DNA of 46,398 bases from an uncultured Thioclava sp. (lineage in GTDB: Bacteria; Pseudomonadota; Alphaproteobacteria; Rhodobacterales; Rhodobacteraceae): the NCBI RefSeq assembly GCF_913064665.1, contig NZ_CAJYBT010000028.1, forward strand, positions 1 through 46,398, given 5' to 3'. Below the pieces are notes generated by a model. The model was not told the origin of the DNA, searched no databases, and worked only from the letters and a program-made list of their open reading frames with translations. The position numbers were made by a program, and so were the translations under genes. Position 1 is the first letter of the stretch. Each line of letters starts with the position of its first letter. Below, piece after piece: positions 16,577 through 24,790 of this stretch.

Positions 16577-16783
16577 TTAGAGCGCGCCTTCGCGCTGGGC
16601 CTTCTTGCGTGCCAATTTCCGGGCACGGCGAATAGCCTCGGCTTTTTCGCGCGCTTTTTTGACGGAGGGCTTCTCGAAATGTTGCTTGAGCTTCATTTCA
16701 CGAAACACACCTTCGCGCTGAAGTTTTTTCTTCAGAGCACGAAGCGCCTGTTCGACGTTGTTGTCGCGAACGCTGACCTGCAT
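16577..16783 (-). CDS. rpsU: 30S ribosomal protein S21
   Basis: This small basic protein of the 30S platform has 68 residues. It opens with [20 protein letters not shown] and continues [20 protein letters not shown], then an Arg/Lys-rich helical tail ([15 protein letters not shown]). Length and sequence pattern are those of alphaproteobacterial S21. GGAAGGTGGTG lies just upstream. A well-formed promoter on the minus strand precedes it and a terminator follows, so it is a single-gene unit. It is divergent from the COQ9 operon. Confidence 0.95.
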   Translation of the reverse strand: MQVSVRDNNVEQALRALKKKLQREGVFREMKLKQHFEKPSVKKAREKAEAIRRARKLARKKAQREGAL

Positions 16784-16835
16784 GTGGTGTCACCACCTTC
16801 CTAAGTTAAAGTTGCAGTTACTTGCAGGAACGCCC

Positions 16836-16864
16836 CATATAGAAGGGAAAAGGTAGCTTGTCTA
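16836..16864 (-). promoter_or_regulatory. Candidate sigma-70 promoter of rpsU
   Basis: On the minus strand the -35 element is TAGACA (16864-16859), followed by a 17-bp spacer and the -10 element TATATG (16841-16836). The predicted start leaves a leader of about 45 nt before rpsU. Confidence 0.6.
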
Positions 16865-16887
16865 CCGCCGCCAACAGAGGAAACGCG

Positions 16888-17556
16888 ATGAAAAACGATC
16901 ATATTGATATGGATCGCGCCCGGGCCGAGCTTTTGGCTGCGATCAAGCCGCATGTGCCCTTTGATGGCTGGTCTGAACCTGCTTTTCAGACCGCAATCGT
17001 CGATTTGGGACTCGATTCGGCTTTGGCGCGTGTGATCTGTCCGCGCGGGGCTGTGGATCTGGCTGTGCAATACCACCGTGAGGGCGATGCGCTGATGCTG
17101 GAAAGGTTGGCTGAAACCGATCTGTCGGGGATGAAATTTCGCGACCGGATCGCCACTGCGGTGCGTTTGCGCCTTGAGGTGAGCGATCCCGAGCTTGTGC
17201 GCCGGGGGGCTGCGGTGTTTGCCCTGCCGCAAAACGCAGCGACGGGGTCGAAACTTGTCTGGGAGACCTGTGACAAGATCTGGCGCGCGCTGGGCGATCA
17301 GAGTGAGGATTACAATTGGTATTCCAAGCGGCTGACCCTGTCGGGCGTCTATTCCTCGACCGTGCTCTATTGGATGGGCGATACCAGCGCCGATCACGCC
17401 GAGAGCTGGGAGTTTCTCGATCGCCGCATCGAGGGCGTGATGCAATTCGAAAAAGTGAAGGGCAAGCTGTTGAAATTGCCCTTCGCGACGCAGATCCTTG
17501 GCTCGATCCGGGCGCCTAAGCCGCCCACGGACATGCCAGGAAAGGAGGCGCGCTGA
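16888..17556 (+). CDS. COQ9 family ubiquinone biosynthesis protein
   Basis: COQ9 proteins bind lipid and assist the hydroxylation steps of ubiquinone synthesis. This 222-residue protein has a TetR-like helical N-terminal half (ARAELLAAIKPHVPFDGWSE) and the conserved COQ9 core. The core comprises VWETCDKIWRALGDQSEDYNW, then YSKRLTLSGVYSSTVLYWMGD, which form the lipid-binding helices. The start at 16888 follows GAGGAAA (16877-16883); the frame is open to 16858. It overlaps the next start as TGATG, so it is translationally coupled to a quinone oxidoreductase-like gene. Confidence 0.9.
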   Translation: MKNDHIDMDRARAELLAAIKPHVPFDGWSEPAFQTAIVDLGLDSALARVICPRGAVDLAVQYHREGDALMLERLAETDLSGMKFRDRIATAVRLRLEVSDPELVRRGAAVFALPQNAATGSKLVWETCDKIWRALGDQSEDYNWYSKRLTLSGVYSSTVLYWMGDTSADHAESWEFLDRRIEGVMQFEKVKGKLLKLPFATQILGSIRAPKPPTDMPGKEAR

Positions 17557-18548
17557 TGAGCTTGCCCGAACAGATGCGCTGCGTCGAAATCACCGAAGCT
17601 GGCGGGCCGGATGTTTTGGTGCAAACCTCGCGAGCGGTGCCGGTGCCAGAGCATGGCGAAATCCTGATCGAGGTGGCCTATGCCGGGGTCAATCGCCCCG
17701 ATGCGCTGCAACGGGCAGGGGCCTATCGCGCGCCCCCCGGTGCGTCCGATTTACCGGGGCTGGAATGTTCCGGACGGGTGGCGGCGCTTGGGTCGGGTGT
17801 CACGCAATGGGCGGTGGGCGATGCGGTCTGTGCGCTGTTGCCCGGCGGTGGCTATGCTGATTACGCAACCTGTCCGGCTGAACATGCGCTGCCTGTGCCC
17901 GTTGGTCTTGATCTGAAATCGGCGGCCTGCCTGCCCGAGACATGCTTCACCGTCTGGTCCAACGTGGTGATGCGCGGCGGGCTGAAGGCGGGGGAGCGGT
18001 TCTTGGTGCATGGCGGCTCCAGCGGCATCGGCACGACCGCGATCCAGATCGCTCGGGCGTTGGGCGCGCGGGTGTTCACCACGGCGGGAAGCCCGGAAAA
18101 ATGCGCCGCCTGCGAGGAGCTCGGCGCGACCGCGATCAACTACAAGACGGGCGATTTCGTCGATGTGCTGCGGGCCGATGGTGGCGCCGATCTGATCCTC
18201 GATATGGTCGGTGGTAGCTATATTGCACGCAATATCAAGGCGATGGCGGATGATGGCCGGATGGTGATGATCGCCTTCCTCGAAGGCCCCAAGGCCGAGA
18301 TCAATTTCGCGCAGGTCATGATGCGCCGCCTGACGATCACCGGATCGACCCTGCGCCCGCAATCGGTTGCGGCCAAGGCAGCGATCGCGGGGCAGTTGCG
18401 CGAGCATGTCTGGCCGATGATCAGCGCGGGCAAGTTGCGGGTGATCCATGACAGCACCTATCCGCTGGCGCAGGCCGCGATGGCGCATGCCCGCATGGAA
18501 TCAAGCCAGCATATCGGCAAGATCGTGCTGGAAGTAACGGGCGGCTGA
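17556..18548 (+). CDS. NAD(P)H-quinone oxidoreductase (zinc-independent MDR family)
   Basis: This 330-residue medium-chain dehydrogenase/reductase belongs to the quinone oxidoreductase/PIG3 group. The N-terminal GroES-like domain contains VAYAGVNRPDALQRAG and PGLECSGRVAALG. The NADPH fold carries VHGGSSGIGTTAIQIARALG, the AxxGxxG-type signature. The structural-zinc cysteine cluster of alcohol dehydrogenases is absent. The start codon overlaps the COQ9 stop as TGATG. Linkage with COQ9 suggests a link to quinone metabolism, but members of this family also reduce other carbonyls. Confidence 0.9.
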   Translation: MSLPEQMRCVEITEAGGPDVLVQTSRAVPVPEHGEILIEVAYAGVNRPDALQRAGAYRAPPGASDLPGLECSGRVAALGSGVTQWAVGDAVCALLPGGGYADYATCPAEHALPVPVGLDLKSAACLPETCFTVWSNVVMRGGLKAGERFLVHGGSSGIGTTAIQIARALGARVFTTAGSPEKCAACEELGATAINYKTGDFVDVLRADGGADLILDMVGGSYIARNIKAMADDGRMVMIAFLEGPKAEINFAQVMMRRLTITGSTLRPQSVAAKAAIAGQLREHVWPMISAGKLRVIHDSTYPLAQAAMAHARMESSQHIGKIVLEVTGG

Positions 18549-18569
18549 CCCCGCCAATGGAGGTGAATG

Positions 18570-18941
18570 ATGAGCGATGGATTCAAAATTCTCGACGGAT
18601 TTCCCGACACGGTTCTGGCCGTTGAAGCGGCGGGAAAGGTCGACGCGCAAGCCTATGAAACGGTGCTGATCCCGGCGATCGAAGACAAGCTCTCGGCGCT
18701 CGGCAAGATCAAGCTGCTCTATATCATCGGCGAAAGCTTTGACGGGTTCACGCTGGGCGCGGCTTGGGATGACACCAAAGTCGGGCTGACGCATCTGGGC
18801 GATTTTAGCAAGATTGCACTGGTGAGCGATGTCGAATGGATCCGGCTGGGGATGCGGGCTTTTGCCCCGATGATCCCCGGCGAGATGCGGTTGTTCTCAT
18901 TGGCCGAGCGTCAGCAGGCCGAGGATTGGATCTCGGCCTAG
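18570..18941 (+). CDS. SpoIIAA-like (STAS/SEC14-type) protein
   Basis: This 123-residue soluble protein has the SpoIIAA-like fold pattern. It has an N-terminal strand and Val/Ala-rich segment (FPDTVLAVEAAGKVDAQAYE), a helix (VLIPAIEDKLSALGKIKLLY), then GFTLGAAWDDTKVGLTHLGDFSKIALVSD and a final helix ending EDWISA. Family members are thought to bind lipids or small hydrophobic ligands. GGAGG (18559-18563) favours the ATG at 18570 over 18567. It is the third gene of the COQ9 operon. Its end overlaps the RNase T2 stop by 4 bp. Confidence 0.8.
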   Translation: MSDGFKILDGFPDTVLAVEAAGKVDAQAYETVLIPAIEDKLSALGKIKLLYIIGESFDGFTLGAAWDDTKVGLTHLGDFSKIALVSDVEWIRLGMRAFAPMIPGEMRLFSLAERQQAEDWISA

Positions 18942-19576
18942 CGCACCTTTTCCATCAACGCGCCGCTGAGGCTGCAATCGCGGATCGTGTCTGCGCCACA
19001 GCGGCGTGGGCTCAGATCTTTGCGCAGGCAGATGCGGACCTCTTGGATGCGGCCGCGTTTGCAGGTGATCGTGACCTCATCGGCGGACAGATCGGGATTG
19101 GATTCCAGAAACGCCTGCTCCACCACCTTGGCGGGCAGTTTCACATCACGGTTCAGATGGGCGAAAATCGGGGGAATCACCACGCTGTCATAGGCTTTGC
19201 GCGCGGTGTCGAAATACTGGCTGGCCGACAATCCCGCGCAGCGCCCGTGCTTTTTCCACTGATACCACGCCGTTCCCGGCGCGCCCATGATATCCTCCAT
19301 CGCCGCCGTTTGCGCCTTGGACGGGTCGCGCGCCACGGTGTGGCAATAGCTGGGCCAGCCCTGCTCATTTTGTGGCCAAAGCCCATGCAGAACGAACGAG
19401 AAATCGTTGCGCGCGTCACATTGCGGCGAGTGGCGCGCGTCCCCCGTGGTGGCGCACCACGTGGGCGACCAGCTGAGCGAGAGCACATAATAGTCGAAAT
19501 TTCCCGCCTTCTCGCCATCGGCATGGGCGAGCGTTGCGCTCAACATCAGGGTGACAGCTAGAACAAGGGCTTTCAT
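18938..19576 (-). CDS. Ribonuclease T2 family protein, secreted
   Basis: This 212-residue secreted endoribonuclease cleaves RNA through 2',3'-cyclic intermediates. Residues 1-20 form a signal peptide (MKALVLAVTLMLSATLAHAD). Both catalytic segments are intact: CAS I FVLHGLWPQ (His64) and CAS II WYQWKKHGRC (His110, with Lys108/109). Six or more cysteines fit the disulfide pattern. It probably acts in the periplasm, where RNase I-like enzymes scavenge RNA. The chosen start begins the signal peptide; the frame is open 8 codons further. It converges on the STAS gene. Confidence 0.93.
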   Translation of the reverse strand: MKALVLAVTLMLSATLAHADGEKAGNFDYYVLSLSWSPTWCATTGDARHSPQCDARNDFSFVLHGLWPQNEQGWPSYCHTVARDPSKAQTAAMEDIMGAPGTAWYQWKKHGRCAGLSASQYFDTARKAYDSVVIPPIFAHLNRDVKLPAKVVEQAFLESNPDLSADEVTITCKRGRIQEVRICLRKDLSPRRCGADTIRDCSLSGALMEKVR

Positions 19577-19708
19577 TTTCTCTTTTCTCCGGGCGCGCAA
19601 ACGACTATATGGGCCTCAATTCCCCTTCCAGAAATGGACCGCGGCAGGGAACGTCCTTCGCCGCAGCCGGTTTCTCGGCCCGGGAGAGATATGTAAAGGA
19701 TGGCCGCG

Positions 19709-20470
19709 ATGACGAACAAGCCCCTCATGGCAAAGGCCACCGCCGTGTGGCTGGTGGACAATACAACGCTCACCTTCAAACAGGTCGCTGATTTCTGCGG
19801 TATGCACGAGCTTGAGGTGCAAGGCATCGCGGATGGCGATGTGGCTGTCGGTGTGAAAGGACAAGACCCGGTTGGCGCGAACCAGCTTGATCAGGCCGAG
19901 ATCGACAAGGCCGAGGCGGACCCGCTGTATAAGCTGAAGTTGAAATTCAACGCTGCTGCCGTGGGCGAAGATAAACGTCGTGGCCCGCGCTACACCCCGC
20001 TCTCCAAGCGTCAGGATCGCCCGAACGCGATTTTGTGGCTGGTGAAATTCCACCCCGAGCTGGCAGATGCGCAGATCGCGCGTCTCGTGGGCACCACCAA
20101 GCCGACGATCCAGACGATCCGCGAGCGCACGCATTGGAATATCCAAAGCATGACGCCGATTGATCCGGTCGCGTTGGGCCTGTGCCGTCAGACCGAATTG
20201 GATGGCGAAGTGCAGAAAGCTGCCAAGAAATCCTCGGCCGAAGGTGTGATGAGCGATGACGAGCGGCGCAAACTGGTCTCGACCGAGCAGTCCTTGGGGA
20301 TGCCCGACGAGCCGCGTTTGCCGACCGCGATTGCGGGGCTGGAAAACTTCACCTCGTCCGATCTTCGCGATGACAGCGAAGATGATAAGAAAGACTTCTC
20401 GAACGCAGACAGCTTCTTCAATCTGCCCGAGGATGATGACGAAGATGACGAGGATGACGACAAGAAATAA
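19709..20470 (+). CDS. trcR: Cell cycle transcriptional regulator TrcR (DUF1013)
   Basis: This 253-residue protein matches the alphaproteobacterial DUF1013/TrcR family. It opens MTNKPLMAKATAVWLVDNTT, with an HTH-like segment (LTFKQVADFCGMHELEVQGI). A conserved block follows, RRGPRYTPLSKRQDRPNAIL, and then a second HTH-like segment with AQIARLVGTTKPTIQTIRER. The C-terminus is an extreme acidic tail (EDDDEDDEDDDKK). TrcR was described in Caulobacter as associated with cell-cycle transcription. AAAGGA at 19695-19700 with 8-nt spacing supports the ATG at 19709 over 19700. A terminator follows. Confidence 0.88.
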   Translation: MTNKPLMAKATAVWLVDNTTLTFKQVADFCGMHELEVQGIADGDVAVGVKGQDPVGANQLDQAEIDKAEADPLYKLKLKFNAAAVGEDKRRGPRYTPLSKRQDRPNAILWLVKFHPELADAQIARLVGTTKPTIQTIRERTHWNIQSMTPIDPVALGLCRQTELDGEVQKAAKKSSAEGVMSDDERRKLVSTEQSLGMPDEPRLPTAIAGLENFTSSDLRDDSEDDKKDFSNADSFFNLPEDDDEDDEDDDKK

Positions 20471-20496
20471 GTCGTGCCATGTCGTTGACAGGATTG

Positions 20497-20523
20497 AGGC
20501 CGCTCCATCAGGGGCGGCCTTTT
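20497..20523 (+). terminator. Terminator of trcR
   Basis: AGGCCGCTCC (20497-20506) pairs with GGGGCGGCCT (20511-20520, one G-T wobble) around ATCA, followed by TTT. Confidence 0.75.
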
Positions 20524-20587
20524 ACATGCTCTGGACAAGTTTGCCTGCAAGGCGACACTCTGGGGCGAGCCTTTGCAGGAGTGTGCC

Positions 20588-21340
20588 ATGCCCGATTTTG
20601 CGATCTATCCAAGCCTGACAGGCAAGCGTGTCTATGTGACGGGGGGCGCGTCAGGGATCGGGGCGCTGATCGTCGAGGCTTTTGCCGCTCAAGGCGCGCA
20701 GGTCGGGTTTCTGGATCGCGACCGCGAGGCCAGCGAGGCGCTGTGCGCACGTCTTGAGGGCGTGTCCCACGTGCTGTGCGATCTGCGCGACATCAGCGCG
20801 ATGCAGCTTGCCTTGGCCGAATTGCGCGCCAAGATTGGCCCGGCCGATGTGCTGGTGAACAATGCCGCGCGCGATGACCGCCATGATTGGCGCAAGATTG
20901 ATGCCGCCTATTGGGATGAACGCCAGCACACCAATCTGCGCCATATGTTCTTTGCGATTCAATCGGTTGCGCCAGATATGATCGAAACTGGTGGCGGCTC
21001 GATCATCAATATGGGCTCAAACAGTTGGTGGGAGGCGGGCAGCGGTTTTCCCGCCTATGCCACGGCCAAGGCCGCCGTGCACGGCTTGACCCGCACGATG
21101 GCGCGCGAATTGGGAGGTCATCGCATTCGGGTCAATACAGTGGTGCCCGGCTGGATCATGACCGACCGTCAAAAGACGCTATGGGCAACGCCCGAGGCGC
21201 TGGAAAGTCACCGCAACCGGCAATGCTTGCCCGACCTGATCCAGCCCGAATATGTCGCGCGGATGGTGCTGTTTCTGGCGTCTGACGATGCCGCGATGTG
21301 CACGGCGAGCAATTATATGGTCGAGGCGGGCTCGATCTGA
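20588..21340 (+). CDS. SDR family oxidoreductase
   Basis: This 250-residue classical short-chain dehydrogenase has the nucleotide motif VYVTGGASGIG, the structural NNAA (VLVNNAARDD), a catalytic Ser in NMGSNSWW and the YATAKAA (YxxxK) pair. VNTVVPGWIMTDRQ follows, as in bacterial sugar- and polyol-type SDRs. An Asp after the second strand (GFLDRDRE) suggests NAD over NADP. The substrate cannot be named. The start at 20588 follows AGGAG (20577-20581). It converges on the coiled-coil protein gene 16 bp away. Confidence 0.9.
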   Translation: MPDFAIYPSLTGKRVYVTGGASGIGALIVEAFAAQGAQVGFLDRDREASEALCARLEGVSHVLCDLRDISAMQLALAELRAKIGPADVLVNNAARDDRHDWRKIDAAYWDERQHTNLRHMFFAIQSVAPDMIETGGGSIINMGSNSWWEAGSGFPAYATAKAAVHGLTRTMARELGGHRIRVNTVVPGWIMTDRQKTLWATPEALESHRNRQCLPDLIQPEYVARMVLFLASDDAAMCTASNYMVEAGSI

Positions 21341-21356
21341 CATCCGCCGCGCGCCC

Positions 21357-21683
21357 TCAGGCCTGTTGCAGCCGCTCGATATAGGTGCGCAGCTCTTCGG
21401 CTTCGTGGCGGGCATCGCGCAGACCGTCCATCGCGGCGCGCAGCTCGGCCTCGGATTGATTGAGCTGGGTGCTGAGTTCGGCCTCACGCTGTTCAAAATA
21501 GGCCAGCGTCTGATCGCGGTTTTCCTCGGCCTCATGGAGCGCCTGCGCCATCTGCTCCAGCTCGCCCATATCGGCGCGGCTGACGCGGGTCAGACGGTGG
21601 ATCAGCCATGAGGCGAACCAGCCAAGTGCGAAGGCAATAAAGAGGATGATTGCGGTGGCGATGACGAATTCGGTTCTGTTCAT
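21357..21683 (-). CDS. Membrane-anchored coiled-coil protein
   Basis: This 108-residue protein has one N-terminal transmembrane helix (about residues 6-29). A short basic stretch (RLTRVSRADM) and a long Glu/Gln/Arg-rich coiled coil to the C-terminus follow. It is encoded 12 bp downstream of the OmpA-family gene on the same strand, so the two are likely co-transcribed. I recognise no enzyme motif. A structural or scaffolding role next to the envelope protein is an inference from context only. Confidence 0.75.
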   Translation of the reverse strand: MNRTEFVIATAIILFIAFALGWFASWLIHRLTRVSRADMGELEQMAQALHEAEENRDQTLAYFEQREAELSTQLNQSEAELRAAMDGLRDARHEAEELRTYIERLQQA

Positions 21684-21695
21684 ATCCCTGTCCTC

Positions 21696-23732
21696 TTAAC
21701 CCTTCTTGTCCAAAGCCGCCGGGCGGCTTTTTGGGCGTGGCGTATTGGTGTCCGGCGTTTCGACCGGGACCGGATCGGTGCTGTCCGCAGCAGGCTGCGA
21801 TGATTGCGCGGCGGGTGCGCCATCATCGCTGGGTGGCGCGCCCGCATCATCGGTGATCGCGCCATTCCATTGCGGCTCGGCCGTGTCGCTGCCCTGCGCG
21901 CTGGCATCAAGGCCATTGTCGACTGGCGTTTCATCCAGCAGCACAAATTCGATCCGACGGTTCTTTTCGCGCCCGGCTTCGGTATCATTTGGCGCGATCG
22001 GCTGGGCCTCGCCATAGCCTTTGGCAACCAGATTGCCGGTCAAAACACCCCGATCAAGCAACCCGTGCAGCACCGCTTGGGCGCGTTCCTGCGAGAGTTG
22101 CAGATTCATGTCCGAGCCGCCCTGATTGTCGGTGTAGCCATCCACCTCCATCCGAAACTCGGTGCAGTTTTTCATCGCTTTGGCCAGCGTATCAAGGGAT
22201 TTCAGGCTATCCGCCGAGACCTGAGCCGAGCCCGGATCAAAATTGATCTTGGCTTTGGCGAGCGAGTCATTCAGACGGCTGACGCATTCTTTGCCATTGG
22301 GCAGCGCAAGCGAGGCGTCCAACCGCTTGTCGTATTTTACCTGCAGATCCATCTGCACATCCTCGCCCAGCTGTCCGGTCAGAAGGCGCGCGATTTTGTC
22401 AGACGCTTGCGCATCGCCCGTGGTGCCCTTGAGCGCAATCTTCTTGGCCGTCACACTCAGCGTGCCGTCATGCAGCATCGTGAGCGCCTCAAGCCCGGCC
22501 AATGTGCGTACCGGCCAGCCAGCGGGCAAAGTCGCATCGACCCGCGTCGCCCCATGGACCTGATCATGTCCGAACTGGGCGCGGGCATAGTTTTCGACCG
22601 CCTCACGTTGGCGCGCATCCAGAACGCGGCCCTTCAGGGTTACGCTGCCTTTGCCATCGCGAATCGCCGTGAATTGCGCTTCGTCGGCTTTGGCTTTGGC
22701 GCTGGGTTCAAGCGTGGCCTTTAGCGAAAACACCGCCGGCAGGTTTGATTCCAGCTCGCCCACCACATCGTCAAAGGTTTTCTGGCTGACCGTGGAACTG
22801 GCATCCAACACGATATCGGCATCCGAGAAGGTGACGGTTCCCGCACCAAGCTCGCCCAGCGATTTGATCGCCATGCTCGCAGCGGTCGCCCATTGGGTAG
22901 AGGGCACGCCCATCCCGATGGTGCAGCTCAACGTGCCTTTCGCACCCGCCGCGCGCGCCGCTTTCAAAATCTGATCGCGCGCCTTTTCGGTATCCGCCGA
23001 GCAGGCATCGAAATGCGGGCCATCCGCGTCAATCAGAAACCGCAGCGTGAACGGGGTGATCACCGGGCGGGGCGCGGAAATGTCGAAACTAAGCTTGAGA
23101 TCGGCGGGGCGGCGGCGCGCCAACGATGTCTCGACCCGGCCTTTTTCGACCGGGCTGTCGGTGATCGCCTGCACCGAGACCTTGCCCGCCTGCACTGAAA
23201 CCTTTGAGCGTGGCAGCGTCTCAAGCGTGCTGAGCCCGTATTTCATCGCCATATCCCAACCCGCCGGGACCGCGTAATCTGCCGTTTCCAGCAGGTCGGT
23301 GACGGGTTCATCGCCCACCACTTTTTTCAGATCGTCCACGATCGCCTTGCGATCAACAGAGGCTGGCACCAGCCCGATCAGCGAAATCCCGTTTTCATTG
23401 CGCAGCATCTGCATCGAGAAGGGAGGCGGGCTGAGCGCCTCGGTATTCTCGACATCGGTGTTGTCCACCACGCGCGAGCTATCGACATATTTATCCGCCA
23501 AAGAGACCGCGCGGAACCGCTCGGCCTCGGTGGGGGCGGTGCCGTTGAGGATCACTTGCAATCCATCGGTTTGGACCTGAACCCAGCTGTGATCCTGGGT
23601 TTCCATCGCAAGGCGCACCTCGGATTTCGTCCGTTTTTCGATGACGGTGGCAGAACCGCCTGCGATCACCATCGACAAAATCAAGGCGATGACGAAAGCG
23701 GCGATGGTCAAGAGCGTGCTGCGCGAGCGCAT
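21696..23732 (-). CDS. OmpA family protein with BON-like repeats
   Basis: This 678-residue envelope protein has an N-terminal membrane anchor or signal (about residues 8-27, IAAFVIALILSMVIAGG). The long middle part has BON-like modules, for example LQVILNGTAPTEAERFRAV and GSVTLKGRVLDARQREAVEN. The C-terminal OmpA/MotB peptidoglycan-binding domain (about 480-615) contains VDGYTDNQGGSDMNLQLSQ and AKGYGEAQPIAPNDTEAGRE. It ends in a Pro/Asp/Ser-rich tail of some 60 residues with a basic end (PRPKSRPAALDKKG). It probably tethers the inner membrane to peptidoglycan. GGGGGAGGA lies before the start. Confidence 0.9.
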   Translation of the reverse strand: MRSRSTLLTIAAFVIALILSMVIAGGSATVIEKRTKSEVRLAMETQDHSWVQVQTDGLQVILNGTAPTEAERFRAVSLADKYVDSSRVVDNTDVENTEALSPPPFSMQMLRNENGISLIGLVPASVDRKAIVDDLKKVVGDEPVTDLLETADYAVPAGWDMAMKYGLSTLETLPRSKVSVQAGKVSVQAITDSPVEKGRVETSLARRRPADLKLSFDISAPRPVITPFTLRFLIDADGPHFDACSADTEKARDQILKAARAAGAKGTLSCTIGMGVPSTQWATAASMAIKSLGELGAGTVTFSDADIVLDASSTVSQKTFDDVVGELESNLPAVFSLKATLEPSAKAKADEAQFTAIRDGKGSVTLKGRVLDARQREAVENYARAQFGHDQVHGATRVDATLPAGWPVRTLAGLEALTMLHDGTLSVTAKKIALKGTTGDAQASDKIARLLTGQLGEDVQMDLQVKYDKRLDASLALPNGKECVSRLNDSLAKAKINFDPGSAQVSADSLKSLDTLAKAMKNCTEFRMEVDGYTDNQGGSDMNLQLSQERAQAVLHGLLDRGVLTGNLVAKGYGEAQPIAPNDTEAGREKNRRIEFVLLDETPVDNGLDASAQGSDTAEPQWNGAITDDAGAPPSDDGAPAAQSSQPAADSTDPVPVETPDTNTPRPKSRPAALDKKG

Positions 23733-23809
23733 CTGTCAGGTATCCTCCCCCGGGGACTCGGTCGCACATGCTTTAAGGTGCGCAGGACCGGGGATCAATC
23801 ATAAGGGCT

Positions 23810-24778
23810 CTACACGATTGCGCCAATGGCAAGAAACAGCGCGCCCAGCAGTCCGGTATCGCGATTGGAGCGAAACAGATCGAGGCAAATATCTGGATTG
23901 TCGATGTCGAGTTTGCGCATCTGCCACAGCATATGCCAGCCCATCGCCCAAGGTGCACACAGCGACAGCGTCAGGCGCAGCGGCGAGGCATCGGGCAGCA
24001 GCGCCATCAGCACTGCGATGCTCATCATCGCAACCGAGGCGATCAGAAACCCGCCCAGCCATTTCGCGCTGTCATTGCCAAACAGCCGTGCGGTGGATTT
24101 CACCCCGATCAGCGCGTCATCCTCTTTATCCTGATGGGCGTAGATCGTGTCGTAAAACAGCGTCCAGATCAGCCCGGAAAGATACAAGATCACCGGCGGC
24201 CAAGACAGCGATCCGGTATGCGCCACCCAAGCCAGCAGCGCGCCCCAGTTGAACGCAATGCCCAAAAACACCTGCGGCCACCACGTAAAGCGTTTGGCAA
24301 AGGGATAGATCGCAACCGGCGCAAGCGAGACGATCCCCAGCAGGATCGCCGGGGTGTTGAAGGTCAAAAGGATCGCAAATGAGATCAGCGCCTGAATGAT
24401 CAGCCAGACCAAGGCCTGCCGGACGCTGACCTGCCCCGAGGGGATTGGGCGCGAGCGGGTGCGCGCGACGCCTGCGTCGATTTTGCGGTCGGTGATGTCG
24501 TTCCAGGTGCAGCCCGCCCCGCGCATCAAAAACGCCCCCAGCGCACAGCCCAAAGCCAGCCACAGATCGCGCCAGACAAACCCGCCGGTATGGGCAGCGG
24601 CCAGGGCGATCCCCCACCAGCAGGGCAGCAATAACAACCATGTCCCGATCGGACGATCTGCGCGGCTGAGTCGCAGGTAGGGGCGCGAGAAAGGCGGGGC
24701 GATCCGGTCCACCCAATTGCCCCGATAGGCATCGGCAACCGTGCCCGCCACCTCTGGTGTTTCGCTTTTTGTGCTCAT
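23810..24778 (-). CDS. ubiA: 4-hydroxybenzoate octaprenyltransferase
   Basis: UbiA prenylates 4-hydroxybenzoate in ubiquinone synthesis at the inner membrane. This 322-residue protein has about eight hydrophobic helices. It carries the Asp-rich diphosphate/Mg motif NDITDRKID near residue 94, inside RGAGCTWNDITD, and a second Asp cluster DTIYAHQDKEDD near residue 217. YLRLSRADRPIGTWLLLLPCWWG is typical of the UbiA N-terminus. The start at 24778 has GGCGGAG just upstream. It lies only 12 bp from the start of divergent rsmE. Confidence 0.94.
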   Translation of the reverse strand: MSTKSETPEVAGTVADAYRGNWVDRIAPPFSRPYLRLSRADRPIGTWLLLLPCWWGIALAAAHTGGFVWRDLWLALGCALGAFLMRGAGCTWNDITDRKIDAGVARTRSRPIPSGQVSVRQALVWLIIQALISFAILLTFNTPAILLGIVSLAPVAIYPFAKRFTWWPQVFLGIAFNWGALLAWVAHTGSLSWPPVILYLSGLIWTLFYDTIYAHQDKEDDALIGVKSTARLFGNDSAKWLGGFLIASVAMMSIAVLMALLPDASPLRLTLSLCAPWAMGWHMLWQMRKLDIDNPDICLDLFRSNRDTGLLGALFLAIGAIV

Positions 24779-24790
24779 AAACTCCGCCTC

